Positions 12,424 through 26,389 of a stretch of 64,000 nucleotides of DNA are shown in pieces (within the stretch, counting starts at the first letter, position 1; each line of letters starts with the position of its first letter). The notes below the pieces were generated by a model that saw nothing but the letters and a program-made list of their open reading frames with translations, was not told where the DNA came from and did no database searches. A program made the translations under genes and the position numbers. Source of the stretch: Bathymodiolus brooksi (lineage: Eukaryota; Mollusca; Bivalvia; Mytilida; Modiolidae); NCBI GenBank assembly GCA_963680875.1, contig OY804579.1:33279804-33343803 (forward strand), read 5' to 3'.

Positions 12424-15400
12424 GATAGTAATGGTGAGAGATGACTGTTTGTTTGTTGATGGTAATGGTGAGAGATGATTGTTTGTTTGTTGATGGTGAG
12501 AGATGATTGTTTGTTTGTTGATGATAATGGTGAGAGATGATTGTTTGTTTGTTGGTGGTAATGGTGAGAGATGATTGTTTGTTTGTTGATGTTAATGGTG
12601 AGAGATGATTGTTTGTTTGTTGATGGTAATGGTGAGAGATGATTGTTTGTTTGTTGATGGTAATGGTGAGAGATGATTGTTTGTTTGTTGATGGTAATGG
12701 TGAGAGATGTTTGTTTGTTGATGGTAATGGTGGGAGATGATTGTTTGTTTGTTGATGGTAATGGTGAGAGATGATTGTTTGTTTGTTGATGGTAGTGGTG
12801 AGAGAAGATTGTTTGTTTGTTGATGGTGAGAGATGATTGTTTGTTTGTTGATGATAATGGTGAGAGATGACTGTTTGTTTGTTGATGGTAATGGTGAGAG
12901 ATGATTGTTTGTTTGATGATGGTAATGGTGAGAGATGATTGTTTGTTTGTTGATGGTAATGGTGAGAGATGATTGTTTGATTGTTGGTGGTAATGGTGAG
13001 AGATGATTGTTTGTTTGTTGATGGTAATGGTGAGAGATGATTGTTTGTTTGTTGATGGTAATGGTGATAGATGATTGTTTGTTTGTTGATGGTAATGGTG
13101 AGAGATGATTGATTGTTTGTTTGTTGATGGTAGTGGTGAGAGATGATTGTTTGTTGATTAATGGTGAGAGGTGATTGTTTGTTTGTTGATGTTAATGGTG
13201 AGAGATGAGTGTTTGTTTGTTGATGATAATGGTGAGAGATGATTGTTTGCTTGTTGATGGTAATGGTGAGATTTGATTGTTTGTTTGTTGATGGTAATGG
13301 TGAGAGATTATTGTTTGTTTATTGATGGTAATGGTGAGAGATGATTGTTTGTTTGTTGATGGTAATGGTGACAGATGATTATTTGTTTGTTGATGGTAAT
13401 GGTGAGAGATGATTGTTTGTTTGTTGATGGTAATGGTGAGAAATGACTGTTTGTTTGTTGATGGTAATGGTGAGAGTTGATTGTTTGTTTGTTGATGTTA
13501 ATGGTGAGAGATGATTGTTTATTTGTTGATGGTAATGGTGAAAGATGATTGTTTGTTTGTTGCTGGTGATGGTGAGAGGATTTTTGTTAATGATGGTAAT
13601 GGCGAGAGATGATTGTTTGTTTGTTGGTGGTAATGGTGAGAGATGATTGTTTGATTGTTGATGGTAATGGTGAGAGATGACTGTTTGTTTGTTGATGGTA
13701 ATGTTGAGAGTTGGTTGTTTGTTTGTTGATGTTAATGGTGAGAGATGATTGTTTATTTGTTGATGGTAATGGTGAGAGATGATTGTTTGTTTGTTGATGG
13801 TAATGGTGAGAGATGATTGTTTGTTTGTTGATGGTAATGGTGAGAGATGATTGTTTGTTTGTTGATGTTAATGGTGAGAGACGATTGTTTGTTTGTTGAT
13901 GCTAATGGTGAGAGATGATTGTTTGTTGATGGTAATGATGAGAGATGATTGTTTGTTTGTTGACGTTAATGGTGAGAGATGATTGTTTGTTTGTTGATGG
14001 TAATGGTGAGAGATGATTGTTTGTTTGTTGATGGTAATGGTGAGAGATGTTTGTTTGTTGATGGTAATGGTGAGAGATGATTGTTTGTTTGTTGATGGTA
14101 ATGGTGAGAGATGATTGTTTGTTTGTTGATGGTAGTGGTGAGAGATGATTGTTTGTTTGTTGATGGTGAGAGATGATTGTTTGTTTGTTGATGATAATGG
14201 TGAGAGATGACTGTTTGTTTGTTGATGGTAATGGTGAGAGATGATTGTTTGTTTGATGATGGTAATGGTGAGAGATGATTGTTTGTTTGCTGATGGTAAT
14301 GGTGAGAGATGATTGTTTGTTTGTTGGTGGTAATGGTGAGAGATGATTGTTTGTTTGTTGATGGTAATGGTGAGAGATGATTGTTTGTTTGTTGATGGTA
14401 ATGGTGAGAGATGATTGATTGTTTGTTTGTTGATGGTAGTGGTGAGAGATGATTGTTTGTTGATTAATGGTGAGAGATGATTGTTTGTTTGTTGATGTTA
14501 ATGGTGAGAGATGACTGTTTGTTTGTTGATGATAATGGTGAGAGATGATTGTTTGCTTGTTGATGGTAATGGTGAGATTTGATTGTTTGTTTGTTGATGC
14601 TAATGGTGAGAGATTATTGTTTGTTTATTGATGGTAATGGTGAGAGATGATTGTTTGTTTGTTGATGATAATGGTGACAGATGATTATTTGTTTGTTGAT
14701 GGTAATGGTGAGAGATGATTGTTTGTTTGTTGATGGTAATGGTGAGAAATGACTGTTTGTTTGTTGATGGTAATGGTGAGAGTTGATTGTTTGTTTGTTG
14801 ATGTTAATGGTGAGAGATGATTGTTTATTTGTTGATGGTAATGGTGAAAGATGATTGTTTGTTTGTTGATGGTAATGGTGAGAGATGATTGTTTGTTTGT
14901 TGCTGGTGATGGTGAGAGGATTGTTTGTTAATGATGGTAATGGCGAGAGATGATTGTTTGTTTGTTGGTGGTAATGGTGAGAGATGATTGTTTGATTGTT
15001 GATGGTAATGGTGAGAGATGATTGTTTGTTTGTTGATGGTAATGGTGAGAGTTGGTTGTTTGTTTGTTGATGTTAATGGTGAGAGATGATTGTTTATTTG
15101 TTGATGGTAATGGTGAGAGATGATTGTTTGTTTGTTGATGGTAATGGTGAGAGATGATTGTTTGTTTGTTGATGGTAATGGTGAGAGATGATTGTTTGTT
15201 TGTTGATGGTAATGGTGAGAGATGATTGTTTGTTTGTTGACGTTAATGGTGAGAGATGATTGTTAATTTGTTGATGGTAATGGTGAGAGATGACTGTTTG
15301 TTTTTTGATGGTAATGGTGAGAGATGATTGTTTGTTTGTTGATGGTAATGGTGAGAGTTGGTTGTTTGTTTGTTGATGTTAATGGTGAGAGATGATTGTT

Positions 15401-16545
15401 TGTTTGTTGATGGTAATGGTGAAAGATGATTGTTTGTTTGTTGATGGTAATGGTGAGAGATGATTGTTTGTTTGTTGGTGGTAATGGTGAGAGATGATTG
15501 TTTGTTTGTTGATGGTAATGGTGAGAGATGATTGTTTGTTTGTTGATGGTAATGGTGAGAGATGATTGTTTGTTTGTTGATGGTAATGGTGAGAGATGAT
15601 TGATTGTTTGTTTGTTGATGGTAGTGGTGAGAGATGATTGTTTGTTGATTAATGGTGAGATATGATTGTTTGTTTGTTGATGTTAATGGTGAGAGATGAC
15701 TGTTTGTTTGTTGATGATAATGGTGAGAGATGATTGTTTGCTTGTTGATGGTAATGGTGAGATTTGATTGTTTGTTTGTTGATGGTAATGGTGAGAGATT
15801 ATTGTTTGTTTATTGATGGTAATGGTGAGAAATGACTGTTTGTTTGTTGATGGTAATGGTGAGAGTTGATTGTTTGTTTGTTGATGTTAATGGTGAGAGA
15901 TGATTGTTTATTTGTTGATGGTAATGGTGAAAGATGATTGTTTGTTTGTTGATTGTAATGGTGAGAGATGATTGTTTGTTTGTTGCTGGTGATGGTGAGA
16001 GGATTGTTTGTTAATGATGGTAATGGCGAGAGATGATTGTTTGTTTGTTGGTGGTAATGGTGAGAGATGATTGTTTGATTGTTGATGGTAATAGCGAGAG
16101 ATGATTGTTTATTTGTTGGTGGTAATGGTGAGAGATGATTGTTTGTTTATTGATGTTAATGGTGAGAGATGATTGTTTATTGATGTTAATGTTGAGAGAT
16201 GTTTGTTTGGTTGTTGCTGTTAATGGTGAGATATGATTGTTTGTTTGTTGATGTTAATGGTGAGAGATGATTGTTTGTTTGTTGATGGTAATGATGAGAG
16301 ATTACTGTTTGTTTTTTGATGGTAATGGTGAGAGATGATTGTTTGTTTGTTGATGATAATGGTAAGAGATGACTGTTTGTTTGTTGATGGTAATGGTGAG
16401 ATTGATTGATTGGTAATGGTGAGAGATGATTGTTTGTTTGTTGATGCTAATGGTGAGAGATGATTTTTTTGTTTGTTGATGGTAATGGTGAGAGATGATT
16501 GTTTGCTTGTTGATGGTAATGGTGAGATATGACTGTTTGTTTGTT
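12424..16545. repeat. Long HOR unit, 4122 bp
   Basis: It lies between markers at 12424 and 16546. The part up to about 15490 follows 3011-6054 at offset 9436, including the private AGGATTTTTG (4141 and 13577) and AATGTTGAGAG (4264 and 13700). The last kilobase carries the long-unit signature TTTGGTTGTTGCTG near 16205. Near 15830 it lacks 102 bp (three monomers) that are present in the matching unit ending at 30613. Confidence 0.82.
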
Positions 16546-19463
16546 GATAGTAATGGTGAGAGATGACTGTTTGTTTGTTGATGGTAATGGTGAGAGATGA
16601 TTGTTTGTTTGTTGATGGTGAGAGATGATTGTTTGTTTGTTGATGATAATGGTGAGAGATGATTGTTTGTTTGTTGGTGGTAATGGTGAGAGATGATTGT
16701 TTGTTTGTTGATGTTAATGGTGAGAGATGATTGTTTGTTTGTTGATGGTAATGGTGAGAGATGATTGTTTGTTTGTTGATGGTAATGGTGAGAGATGATT
16801 GTTTGTTTGTTGATGGTAATGGTGAGAGATGTTTGTTTGTTGATGGTAATGGTGGGAGATGATTGTTTGTTTGTTGATGGTAATGGTGAGAGATGATTGT
16901 TTGTTTGTTGATGGTAGTGGTGAGAGAAGATTGTTTGTTTGTTGATGGTGAGAGATGATTGTTTGTTTGTTGATGATAATGGTGAGAGATGACTGTTTGT
17001 TTGTTGATGGTAATGGTGAGAGATGATTGTTTGTTTGATGATGGTAATGGTGAGAGATGATTGTTTGTTTGTTGATGGTAATGGTGAGAGATGATTGTTT
17101 GTTTGCTGATGGTAATGGTTAGAGATGATTGTTTGTTTGTTGGTGGTAATGGTGAGTGATGATTGTTTGTTTGTTGATGGTAATGGTGAGAGATGATTGT
17201 TTGTTTGTTGATGGTAATGGTGAGAGATGATTGATTGTTTGTTTGTTGATGGTAGTGGTGAGAGATGATTGTTTGTTGATTAATGGTGAGAGATGATTGT
17301 TTGTTTGTTGATGTTAATGGTGAGAGATGACTGTTTGTTTGTTGATGATAATGGTGAGAGATGATTGTTTGCTTGTTGATGGTAATGGTGAGATTTGATT
17401 GTTTGTTTGTTGATGCTAATGGTGAGAGATTATTGTTTGTTTATTGATGGTAATGGTGAGAGATGATTGTTTGTTTGTTGATGATAATGGTGACAGATGA
17501 TTATTTGTTTGTTGATGGTAATGGTGAGAGATGATTGTTTGTTTGTTGAAGGTAATGGTGAGAAATGACTGTTTGTTTGTTGATGGTAATGGTGAGAGTT
17601 GATTGTTTGTTTGTTGATGTTAATGGTGAGAGATGATTGTTTATTTGTTGATGGTAATGGTGAAAGATGATTGTTTGTTTGTTGATGGTAATGGTGAGAG
17701 ATGATTGTTTGTTTGTTGCTGGTGATGGTGAGAGGATTGTTTGTTAATGATGGTAATGGCGAGAGATGATTGTTTGTTTGTTGGTGGTAATGGTGAGAGA
17801 TGATTGTTTGATTGTTGATGGTAATGGTGAGAGATGATTGTTTGTTTGTTGATGGTAATGGTGAGAGTTGGTTGTTTGTTTGTTGATGTTAATGGTGAGA
17901 GATGATTGTTTATTTGTTGATGGTAATGGTGAGAGATGATTGTTTGTTTGTTGATGGTAATGGTGAGAGATGATTGTTTGTTTGTTGATGGTAATGGTGA
18001 GAGATGATTGTTTGTTTGTTGATGGTAATGGTGAGAGATGATTGTTTGTTTGTTGACGTTAATGGTGAGAGATGATTGTTAATTTGTTGATGGTAATGGT
18101 GAGAGATGACTGTTTGTTTTTTGATGGTAATGGTGAGAGATGATTGTTTGTTTGTTGATGGTAATGGTGAGAGTTGGTTGTTTGTTTGTTGATGTTAATG
18201 GTGAGAGATGATTGTTTGTTTGTTGATGGTAATGGTGAAAGATGATTGTTTGTTTGTTGATGGTAATGGTGAGAGATGATTGTTTGTTTGTTGGTGGTAA
18301 TGGTGAAAGATGATTGTTTGTTTGTTGATGGTAATGGTGAGAGATGATTGTTTGTTTGTTGATGGTAATGGTGAGAGATGATTGTTTGTTTGTTGATGGT
18401 AATGGTGAGAGATGATTGATTGTTTGTTTGTTGATGGTAGTGGTGAGAGATGATTGTTTGTTGATTAATGGTGAGATATGATTGTTTGTTTGTTGATGTT
18501 AATGGTGAGAGATGACTGTTTGTTTGTTGATGATAATGGTGAGAGATGATTGTTTGCTTGTTGATGGTAATGGTGAGATTTGATTGTTTGTTTGTTGATG
18601 GTAATGGTGAGAGATTATTGTTTGTTTATTGATGGTAATGGTGAGAGATGATTGTTTGTTTGTTGATGATAATGGTGACAGATGATTATTTGTTTGTTGA
18701 TGGTAATGGTAAGAGATGATTGTTTGTTTGTTGATGGTAATGGTGAGAAATGACTGTTTGTTTGTTGATGGTAATGGTGAGAGTTGATTGTTTGTTTGTT
18801 GATGTTAATGGTGAGAGATGATTGTTTATTTGTTGATGGTAATGGTGAAAGATGATTGTTTGTTTGTTGATTGTAATGGTGAGAGATGATTGTTTGTTTG
18901 TTGCTGGTGATGGTGAGAGGATTGTTTGTTAATGATGGTAATGGCGAGAGATGATTGTTTGTTTGTTGGTGGTAATGGTGAGAGATGATTGTTTGATTGT
19001 TGATGGTAATAGCGAGAGATGATTGTTTATTTGTTGGTGGTAATGGTGAGAGATGATTGTTTGTTTATTGATGTTAATGGTGAGAGATGATTGTTTATTG
19101 ATGTTAATGTTGAGAGATGTTTGTTTGGTTGTTGCTGTTAATGGTGAGATATGATTGTTTGTTTGTTGATGTTAATGGTGAGAGATGATTGTTTGTTTGT
19201 TGATGGTAATGATGAGAGATTACTGTTTGTTTTTTGATGGTAATGGTGAGAGATGATTGTTTGTTTGTTGATGATAATGGTAAGAGATGACTGTTTGTTT
19301 GTTGATGGTAATGGTGAGATTGATTGATTGGTAATGGTGAGAGATGATTGTTTGTTTGTTGATGCTAATGGTGAGAGATGATTTTTTTGTTTGTTGATGG
19401 TAATGGTGAGAGATGATTGTTTGCTTGTTGATGGTAATGGTGAGATATGACTGTTTGTTTGTT
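16546..19463. repeat. Short HOR unit, 2918 bp
   Basis: It lies between markers at 16546 and 19464. It is repeated with identical length at 30614-33531 (offset 14068). Two variants private to this pair confirm the match: GGTGAGTGAT (17151 and 31219) and GAAGGTAATGG (17548 and 31616). It contains the 9-bp TGTTAATTT variant and ends with a TTTGGTTGTTGCTG segment near 19124. Confidence 0.85.
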
Positions 19464-22400
19464 GATAGTAATGGTGAGAGATGACTGTTTGTTTGTTGAT
19501 GGTAATGGTGAGAGATGATTGTTTGTTTGTTGATGGTGAGAGATGATTGTTTGTTTGTTGATGATAATGGTGAGAGATGATTGTTTGTTTGTTGGTGGTA
19601 ATGGTGAGAGATGATTGTTTGTTTGTTGATGTTAATGGTGAGAGATGATTGTTTGTTTGTTGATGGTAATGGTGAGAGATGATTGTTTGTTTGTTGATGG
19701 TAATGGTGAGAGATGATTGTTTGTTTGTTGATGGTAATGGTGAGAGATGTTTGTTTGTTGATGGTAATGGTGGGAGATGATTGTTTGTTTGTTGATGGTA
19801 ATGGTGAGAGATGATTGTTTGTTTGTTGATGGTAGTGGTGAGAGAAGATTGTTTGTTTGTTGATGGTGAGAGATGATTGTTTGTTTGTTGATGATAATGG
19901 TGAGAGATGACTGTTTGTTTGTTGATGGTAATGGTGAGAGATGATTGTTTGTTTGATGATGGTAATGGTGAGAGATGATTGTTTGTTTGTTGATGGTAAT
20001 GGTGAGAGATGATTGTTTGATTGTTGGTGGTAATGGTGAGAGATGATTGTTTGTTTGTTGATGGTAATGGTGAGAGATGATTGTTTGTTTGTTGATGGTA
20101 ATGGTGATAGATGATTGTTTGTTTGTTGATGGTAATGGTGAGAGATGATTGATTGTTTGTTTGTTGATGGTAGTGGTGAGAGATGATTGTTTGTTGATTA
20201 ATGGTGAGAGGTGATTGTTTGTTTGTTGATGTTAATGGTGAGAGATGAGTGTTTGTTTGTTGATGATAATGGTGAGAGATGATTGTTTGCTTGTTGATGG
20301 TAATGGTGAGATTTGATTGTTTGTTTGTTGATGGTAATGGTGAGAGATTATTGTTTGTTTATTGATGGTAATGGTGAGAGATGATTGTTTGTTTGTTGAT
20401 GGTAATGGTGACAGATGATTATTTGTTTGTTGATGGTAATGGTGAGAGATGATTGTTTGTTTGTTGATGGTAATGGTGAGAAATGACTGTTTGTTTGTTG
20501 ATGGTAATGGTGAGAGTTGATTGTTTGTTTGTTGATGTTAATGGTGAGAGATGATTGTTTATTTGTTGATGGTAATGGTGAAAGATGATTGTTTGTTTGT
20601 TGCTGGTGATGGTGAGAGGATTGTTTGTTAATGATGGTAATGGCGAGAGATGATTGTTTGTTTGTTGGTGGTAATGGTGAGAGATGATTGTTTGATTGTT
20701 GATGGTAATGGTGAGAGATGACTGTTTGTTTGTTGATGGTAATGGTGAGAGTTGGTTGTTTGTTTGTTGATGTTAATGGTGAGAGATGATTGTTTATTTG
20801 TTGATGGTAATGGTGAGAGATGATTGTTTGTTTGTTGATGGTAATGGTGAGAGATGATTGTTTGTTTGTTGATGGTAATGGTGAGAGATGATTGTTTGTT
20901 TGTTGATGTTAATGGTGAGAGACGATTGTTTGTTTGTTGATGCTAATGGTGAGAGATGATTGTTTGTTGATGGTAATGATGAGAGATGATTGTTTGTTTG
21001 TTGACGTTAATGGTGAGAGATGATTGTTTGTTTGTTGATGGTAATGGTGAGAGATGATTGTTTGTTTGTTGATGGTAATGGTGAGAGATGTTTGTTTGTT
21101 GATGGTAATGGTGGGAGATGATTGTTTGTTTGTTGATGGTAATGGTGAGAGATGATTGTTTGTTTGTTGATGGTAGTGGTGAGAGATGATTGTTTGTTTG
21201 TTGATGGTGAGAGATGATTGTTTGTTTGTTGATGATAATGGTGAGAGATGACTGTTTGTTTGTTGATGGTAATGGTGAGAGATGATTGTTTGTTTGATGA
21301 TGGTAATGGTGAGAGATGATTGTTTGTTTGCTGATGGTAATGGTGAGAGATGATTGTTTGTTTGTTGGTGGTAATGGTGAGAGATGATTGTTTGTTTGTT
21401 GATGGTAATGGTGAGAGATGATTGTTTGTTTGTTGATGGTAATGGTGAGAGATGATTGATTGTTTGTTTGTTGATGGTAGTGGTGAGAGATGATTGTTTG
21501 TTGATTAATGGTGAGAGATGATTGTTTGTTTGTTGATGTTAATGGTGAGAGATGACTGTTTGTTTGTTGATGATAATGGTGAGAGATGATTGTTTGCTTG
21601 TTGATGGTAATGGTGAGATTTGATTGTTTGTTTGTTGATGCTAATGGTGAGAGATTATTGTTTGTTTATTGATGGTAATGGTGAGAGATGATTGTTTGTT
21701 TGTTGATGATAATGGTGACAGATGATTATTTGTTTGTTGATGGTAATGGTGAGAGATGATTGTTTGTTTGTTGATGGTAATGGTGAGAAATGACTGTTTG
21801 TTTGTTGATGGTAATGGTGAGAGTTGATTGTTTGTTTGTTGATGTTAATGGTGAGAGATGATTGTTTATTTGTTGATGGTAATGGTGAAAGATGATTGTT
21901 TGTTTGTTGATGGTAATGGTGAGAGATGATTGTTTGTTTGTTGCTGGTGATGGTGAGAGGATTGTTTGTTAATGATGGTAATGGCGAGAGATGATTGTTT
22001 GTTTGTTGGTGGTAATGGTGAGAGATGATTGTTTGATTGTTGATGGTAATGGTGAGAGATGATTGTTTGTTTGTTGATGGTAATGGTGAGAGTTGGTTGT
22101 TTGTTTGTTGATGTTAATGGTGAGAGATGATTGTTTATTTGTTGATGGTAATGGTGAGAGATGATTGTTTGTTTGTTGATGGTAATGGTGAGAGATGATT
22201 GTTTGTTTGTTGATGGTAATGGTGAGAGATGATTGTTTGTTTGTTGATGGTAATGGTGAGAGATGACTGTTTGTTTTTTGATGGTAATGGTGAGAGATGA
22301 TTGTTTGTTTGTTGATGGTAATGGTGAGAGTTGGTTGTTTGTTTGTTGATGTTAATGGTGAGAGATGATTGTTTGTTTGTTGATGGTAATGGTGAAAGAT

Positions 22401-23620
22401 GATTGTTTGTTTGTTGATGGTAATGGTGAGAGATGATTGTTTGTTTGTTGGTGGTAATGGTGAGAGATGATTGTTTGTTTGTTGATGGTAATGGTGAGAG
22501 ATGATTGTTTGTTTGTTGATGGTAATGGTGAGAGATGATTGTTTGTTTGTTGATGGTAATGGTGAGAGATGATTGATTGTTTGTTTGTTGATGGTAGTGG
22601 TGAGAGATGATTGTTTGTTGATTAATGGTGAGATATGATTGTTTGTTTGTTGATGTTAATGGTGAGAGATGACTGTTTGTTTGTTGATGATAATGGTGAG
22701 AGATGATTGTTTGCTTGTTGATGGTAATGGTGAGATTTGATTGTTTGTTTGTTGATGGTAATGGTGAGAGATTATTGTTTGTTTATTGATGGTAATGGTG
22801 AGAGATGATTGTTTGTTTGTTGATGATAATGGTGACAGATGATTATTTGTTTGTTGATGGTAATGGTAAGAGATGATTGTTTGTTTGTTGATGGTAATGG
22901 TGAGAAATGACTGTTTGTTTGTTGATGGTAATGGTGAGAGTTGATTGTTTGTTTGTTGATGTTAATGGTGAGAGATGATTGTTTATTTGTTGATGGTAAT
23001 GGTGAAAGATGATTGTTTGTTTGTTGATTGTAATGGTGAGAGATGATTGTTTGTTTGTTGCTGGTGATGGTGAGAGGATTGTTTGTTAATGATGGTAATG
23101 GCGAGAGATGATTGTTTGTTTGTTGGTGGTAATGGTGAGAGATGATTGTTTGATTGTTGATGGTAATAGCGAGAGATGATTGTTTATTTGTTGGTGGTAA
23201 TGGTGAGAGATGATTGTTTGTTTATTGATGTTAATGGTGAGAGATGATTGTTTATTGATGTTAATGTTGAGAGATGTTTGTTTGGTTGTTGCTGTTAATG
23301 GTGAGATATGATTGTTTGTTTGTTGATGTTAATGGTGAGAGATGATTGTTTGTTTGTTGATGGTAATGATGAGAGATTACTGTTTGTTTTTTGATGGTAA
23401 TGGTGAGAGATGATTGTTTGTTTGTTGATGATAATGGTAAGAGATGACTGTTTGTTTGTTGATGGTAATGGTGAGATTGATTGATTGGTAATGGTGAGAG
23501 ATGATTGTTTGTTTGTTGATGCTAATGGTGAGAGATGATTTTTTTGTTTGTTGATGGTAATGGTGAGAGATGATTGTTTGCTTGTTGATGGTAGTGGTGA
23601 GATATGACTGTTTGTTTGTT
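19464..23620. repeat. Long HOR unit, 4157 bp
   Basis: It lies between markers at 19464 and 23621. It recurs as 33532-37688 with the same length (offset 14068). Both copies lack the GACGTTAATGG / TGTTAATTTG pair of monomers before the GTTTTTTGATGG variant (22261 and 36329). Its final marker-flanking monomer carries GTAGTGGTGAGATATG (near 23590), shared only with the copy at about 37660. Confidence 0.85.
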
Positions 23621-26389
23621 GATAGTAATGGTGAGAGATGACTGTTTGTTTGTTGATGGTAATGGTGAGAGATGATTGTTTGTTTGTTGATGGTGAGAGA
23701 TGATTGTTTGTTTGTTGATGATAATGGTGAGAGATGATTGTTTGTTTGTTGGTGGTAATGGTGAGAGATGATTGTTTGTTTGTTGATGTTAATGGTGAGA
23801 GATGATTGTTTGTTTGTTGATGGTAATGGTGAGAGATGATTGTTTGTTTGTTGATGGTAATGGTGAGAGATGATTGTTTGTTTGTTGATGGTAATGGTGA
23901 GAGATGTTTGTTTGTTGATGGTAATGGTGGGAGATGATTGTTTGTTTGTTGAAGGTAATGGTGAGAGATGATTGTTTGTTTGTTGATGGTAGTGGTGAGA
24001 GAAGATTGTTTGTTTGTTGATGGTGAGAGATGATTGTTTGTTTGTTGATGATAATGGTGAGAGATGACTGTTTGTTTGTTGATGGTAATGGTGAGAGATG
24101 ATTGTTTGTTTGATGATGGTAATGGTGAGAGATGATTGTTTGTTTGTTGATGGTAATGGTGAGAGATGATTGTTTGTTTGTTGGTGGTAATGGTGAGAGA
24201 TGATTGTTTGTTTGTTGATGGTAATGGTGAGAGATGATTGTTTGTTTGTTGATGGTAATGGTGATAGATGATTGTTTGTTTGTTGATGGTAATGGTGAGA
24301 GATGATTGATTGTTTGTTTGTTGATGGTAGTGGTGAGAGATGATTGTTTGTTGATTAATGGTGAGAGGTGATTGTTTGTTTGTTGATGTTAATGGTGAGA
24401 GATGAGTGTTTGTTTGTTGATGATAATGGTGAGAGATGATTGTTTGCTTGTTGATGGTAATGGTGAGATTTGATTGTTTGTTTGTTGATGGTAATGGTGA
24501 GAGATTATTGTTTGTTTATTGATGGTAATGGTGAGAGATGATTGTTTGTTTGTTGATGGTAATGGTGACAGATGATTATTTGTTTGTTGATGGTAATGGT
24601 GAGAGATGATTGTTTGTTTGTTGATGGTAATGGTGAGAAATGACTGTTTGTTTGTTGATGGTAATGGTGAGAGTTGATTGTTTGTTTGTTGATGTTAATG
24701 GTGAGAGATGATTGTTTATTTGTTGATGGTAATGGTGAAAGATGATTGTTTGTTTGTTGCTGGTGATGGTGAGAGGATTGTTTGTTAATGATGGTAATGG
24801 CGAGAGATGATTGTTTGTTTGTTGGTGGTAATGGTGAGAGATGATTGTTTGATTGTTGATGGTAATGGTGAGAGTTGGTTGTTTGTTTGTTGATGTTAAT
24901 GGTGAGAGATGATTGTTTATTTGTTGATGGTAATGGTGAGAGATGATTGTTTGTTTGTTGATGGTAATGGTGAGAGATGATTGTTTGTTTGTTGATGGTA
25001 ATGGTGAGAGATGATTGTTTGTTGATGTTAATGTTGAGAGATGTTTGCTTGGTTGTTGCTGTTAATGGTGAGATATGATTGTTTGTTTGTTGATGTTAAT
25101 GGTGAGAGATGATTGTTTGTTTGTTGATGGTAATGGTTAGAGATTACTGTTTGTATTTTGATGTTAATGGTGAGAGATGATTGTTTGTTTGTTGATGATA
25201 ATGGTGAGAGATGACTGTTTGTTTGTTGATGGTAATGGTGAGATTGATTGATTGGTAATGGTGAGAGATGATTGTTTGTTTGTTGTTGCTAATGGTGAGA
25301 GATGATTTTTTGTTTGTTGTTGGTAATGGTGAGAGATGATTGTTTGCTAGTTGATGGTAATGGTGAGATATGACTGTTTGTTTGTTGATGGTAATGGTGA
25401 GAGATGATTGTTTGTTTGTTGATGTTAATGGTGAGAAATGATTGTTTGTTTCTTGGTGGTAATGGTGAGAGATGATTGTTTGTTTGTTGATGTTAATGGT
25501 GAGATATGATTGTTTGTTTGTTGATGGTAATAGCCAGAGATGATTGTTTATTTGTTGGTGGTAATGGTGAGAGATGATTGTTTGTTTATTGATGTTAATG
25601 GTGAGAGATGGTTGTTTGTTTGTTGTTGTTAATGGTGAGAGATGATTGTTTATTGATGTTAATGTTTAGAGATGTTTGTTTGGTTGTTGCTGTTAATGGT
25701 GAGATATGATTGTTTGTTTGTTGATGTTAATGGTGAGAGATGATTGTTTGTTTGTTGATGGTAATGATGAGAGATTACTGTTTGTTTTTTGATGGTAATG
25801 GTGAGAGATGATTGTTTGTTTGTTGATGGTAATGGTGAGAAATGACTGTTTGTTTGTTGATGGTAATGGTGAGAGTTGATTGTTTGTTTGTTGATGTTAA
25901 TGGTGAGAGATGATTGTTTATTTGTTGATGGTAATGGTGAAAGATGATTGTTTGTTTGTTGATGGTAATGGTGAGAGATGATTGTTTGTTTGTTGCTGGT
26001 GATGGTGAGAGGATTGTTTGTTAATGATGGTAATGGCGAGAGATGATTGTTTGTTTGTTGGTGGTAATGGTGAGAGATGATTGTTTGATTGTTGATGGTA
26101 ATGGTGAGAGATGATTGTTTGTTTGTTGATGGTAATGGTGAGAGTTGGTTGTTTGTTTGTTGATGTTAATGGTGAGAGATGATTGTTTGTTTGTTGATGA
26201 TAATGGTAAGAGATGACTGTTTGTTTGTTGATGGTAATGGTGAGATTGATTGATTGGTAATGGTGAGAGATGATTGTTTGTTTGTTGATGCTAATGGTGA
26301 GAGATGATTTTTTTGTTTGTTGATGGTAATGGTGAGAGATGATTGTTTGCTTGTTGATGGTAATGGTGAGATATGACTGTTTGTTTGTT
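23621..26389. repeat. Short HOR unit, 2769 bp, containing the 14-kb junction
   Basis: It lies between markers at 23621 and 26390. The left part matches 37689 onward (offset 14068), including ATGTTTGCTTGG (25041 and 39109) and the unusual TTTGCTAGTTG (about 25343 and 39411). At about 25788 the sequence switches from a GTTTTTTGATGG context to one that matches 11823 onward. This is the seam between the two 14-kb copies. Confidence 0.82.

Larger units (their letters stand above)
11823..25788. repeat. Third-level repeat of about 14.0 kb, copy A
   Basis: This is a tandem unit containing two short/long HOR pairs. It matches the following block at an offset of 13966 up to about 15830 and 14068 after it. 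The difference is a 102-bp deletion in this copy. The left edge is where the sequence begins to match 25789 onward. Just upstream the two differ (ATTTGTTTGTTGATGG here, GTTTGTTTTTTGATGG there). Rare variants are shared one-to-one across the copies, which argues for duplication of the whole block rather than independent homogenisation. Confidence 0.82.
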
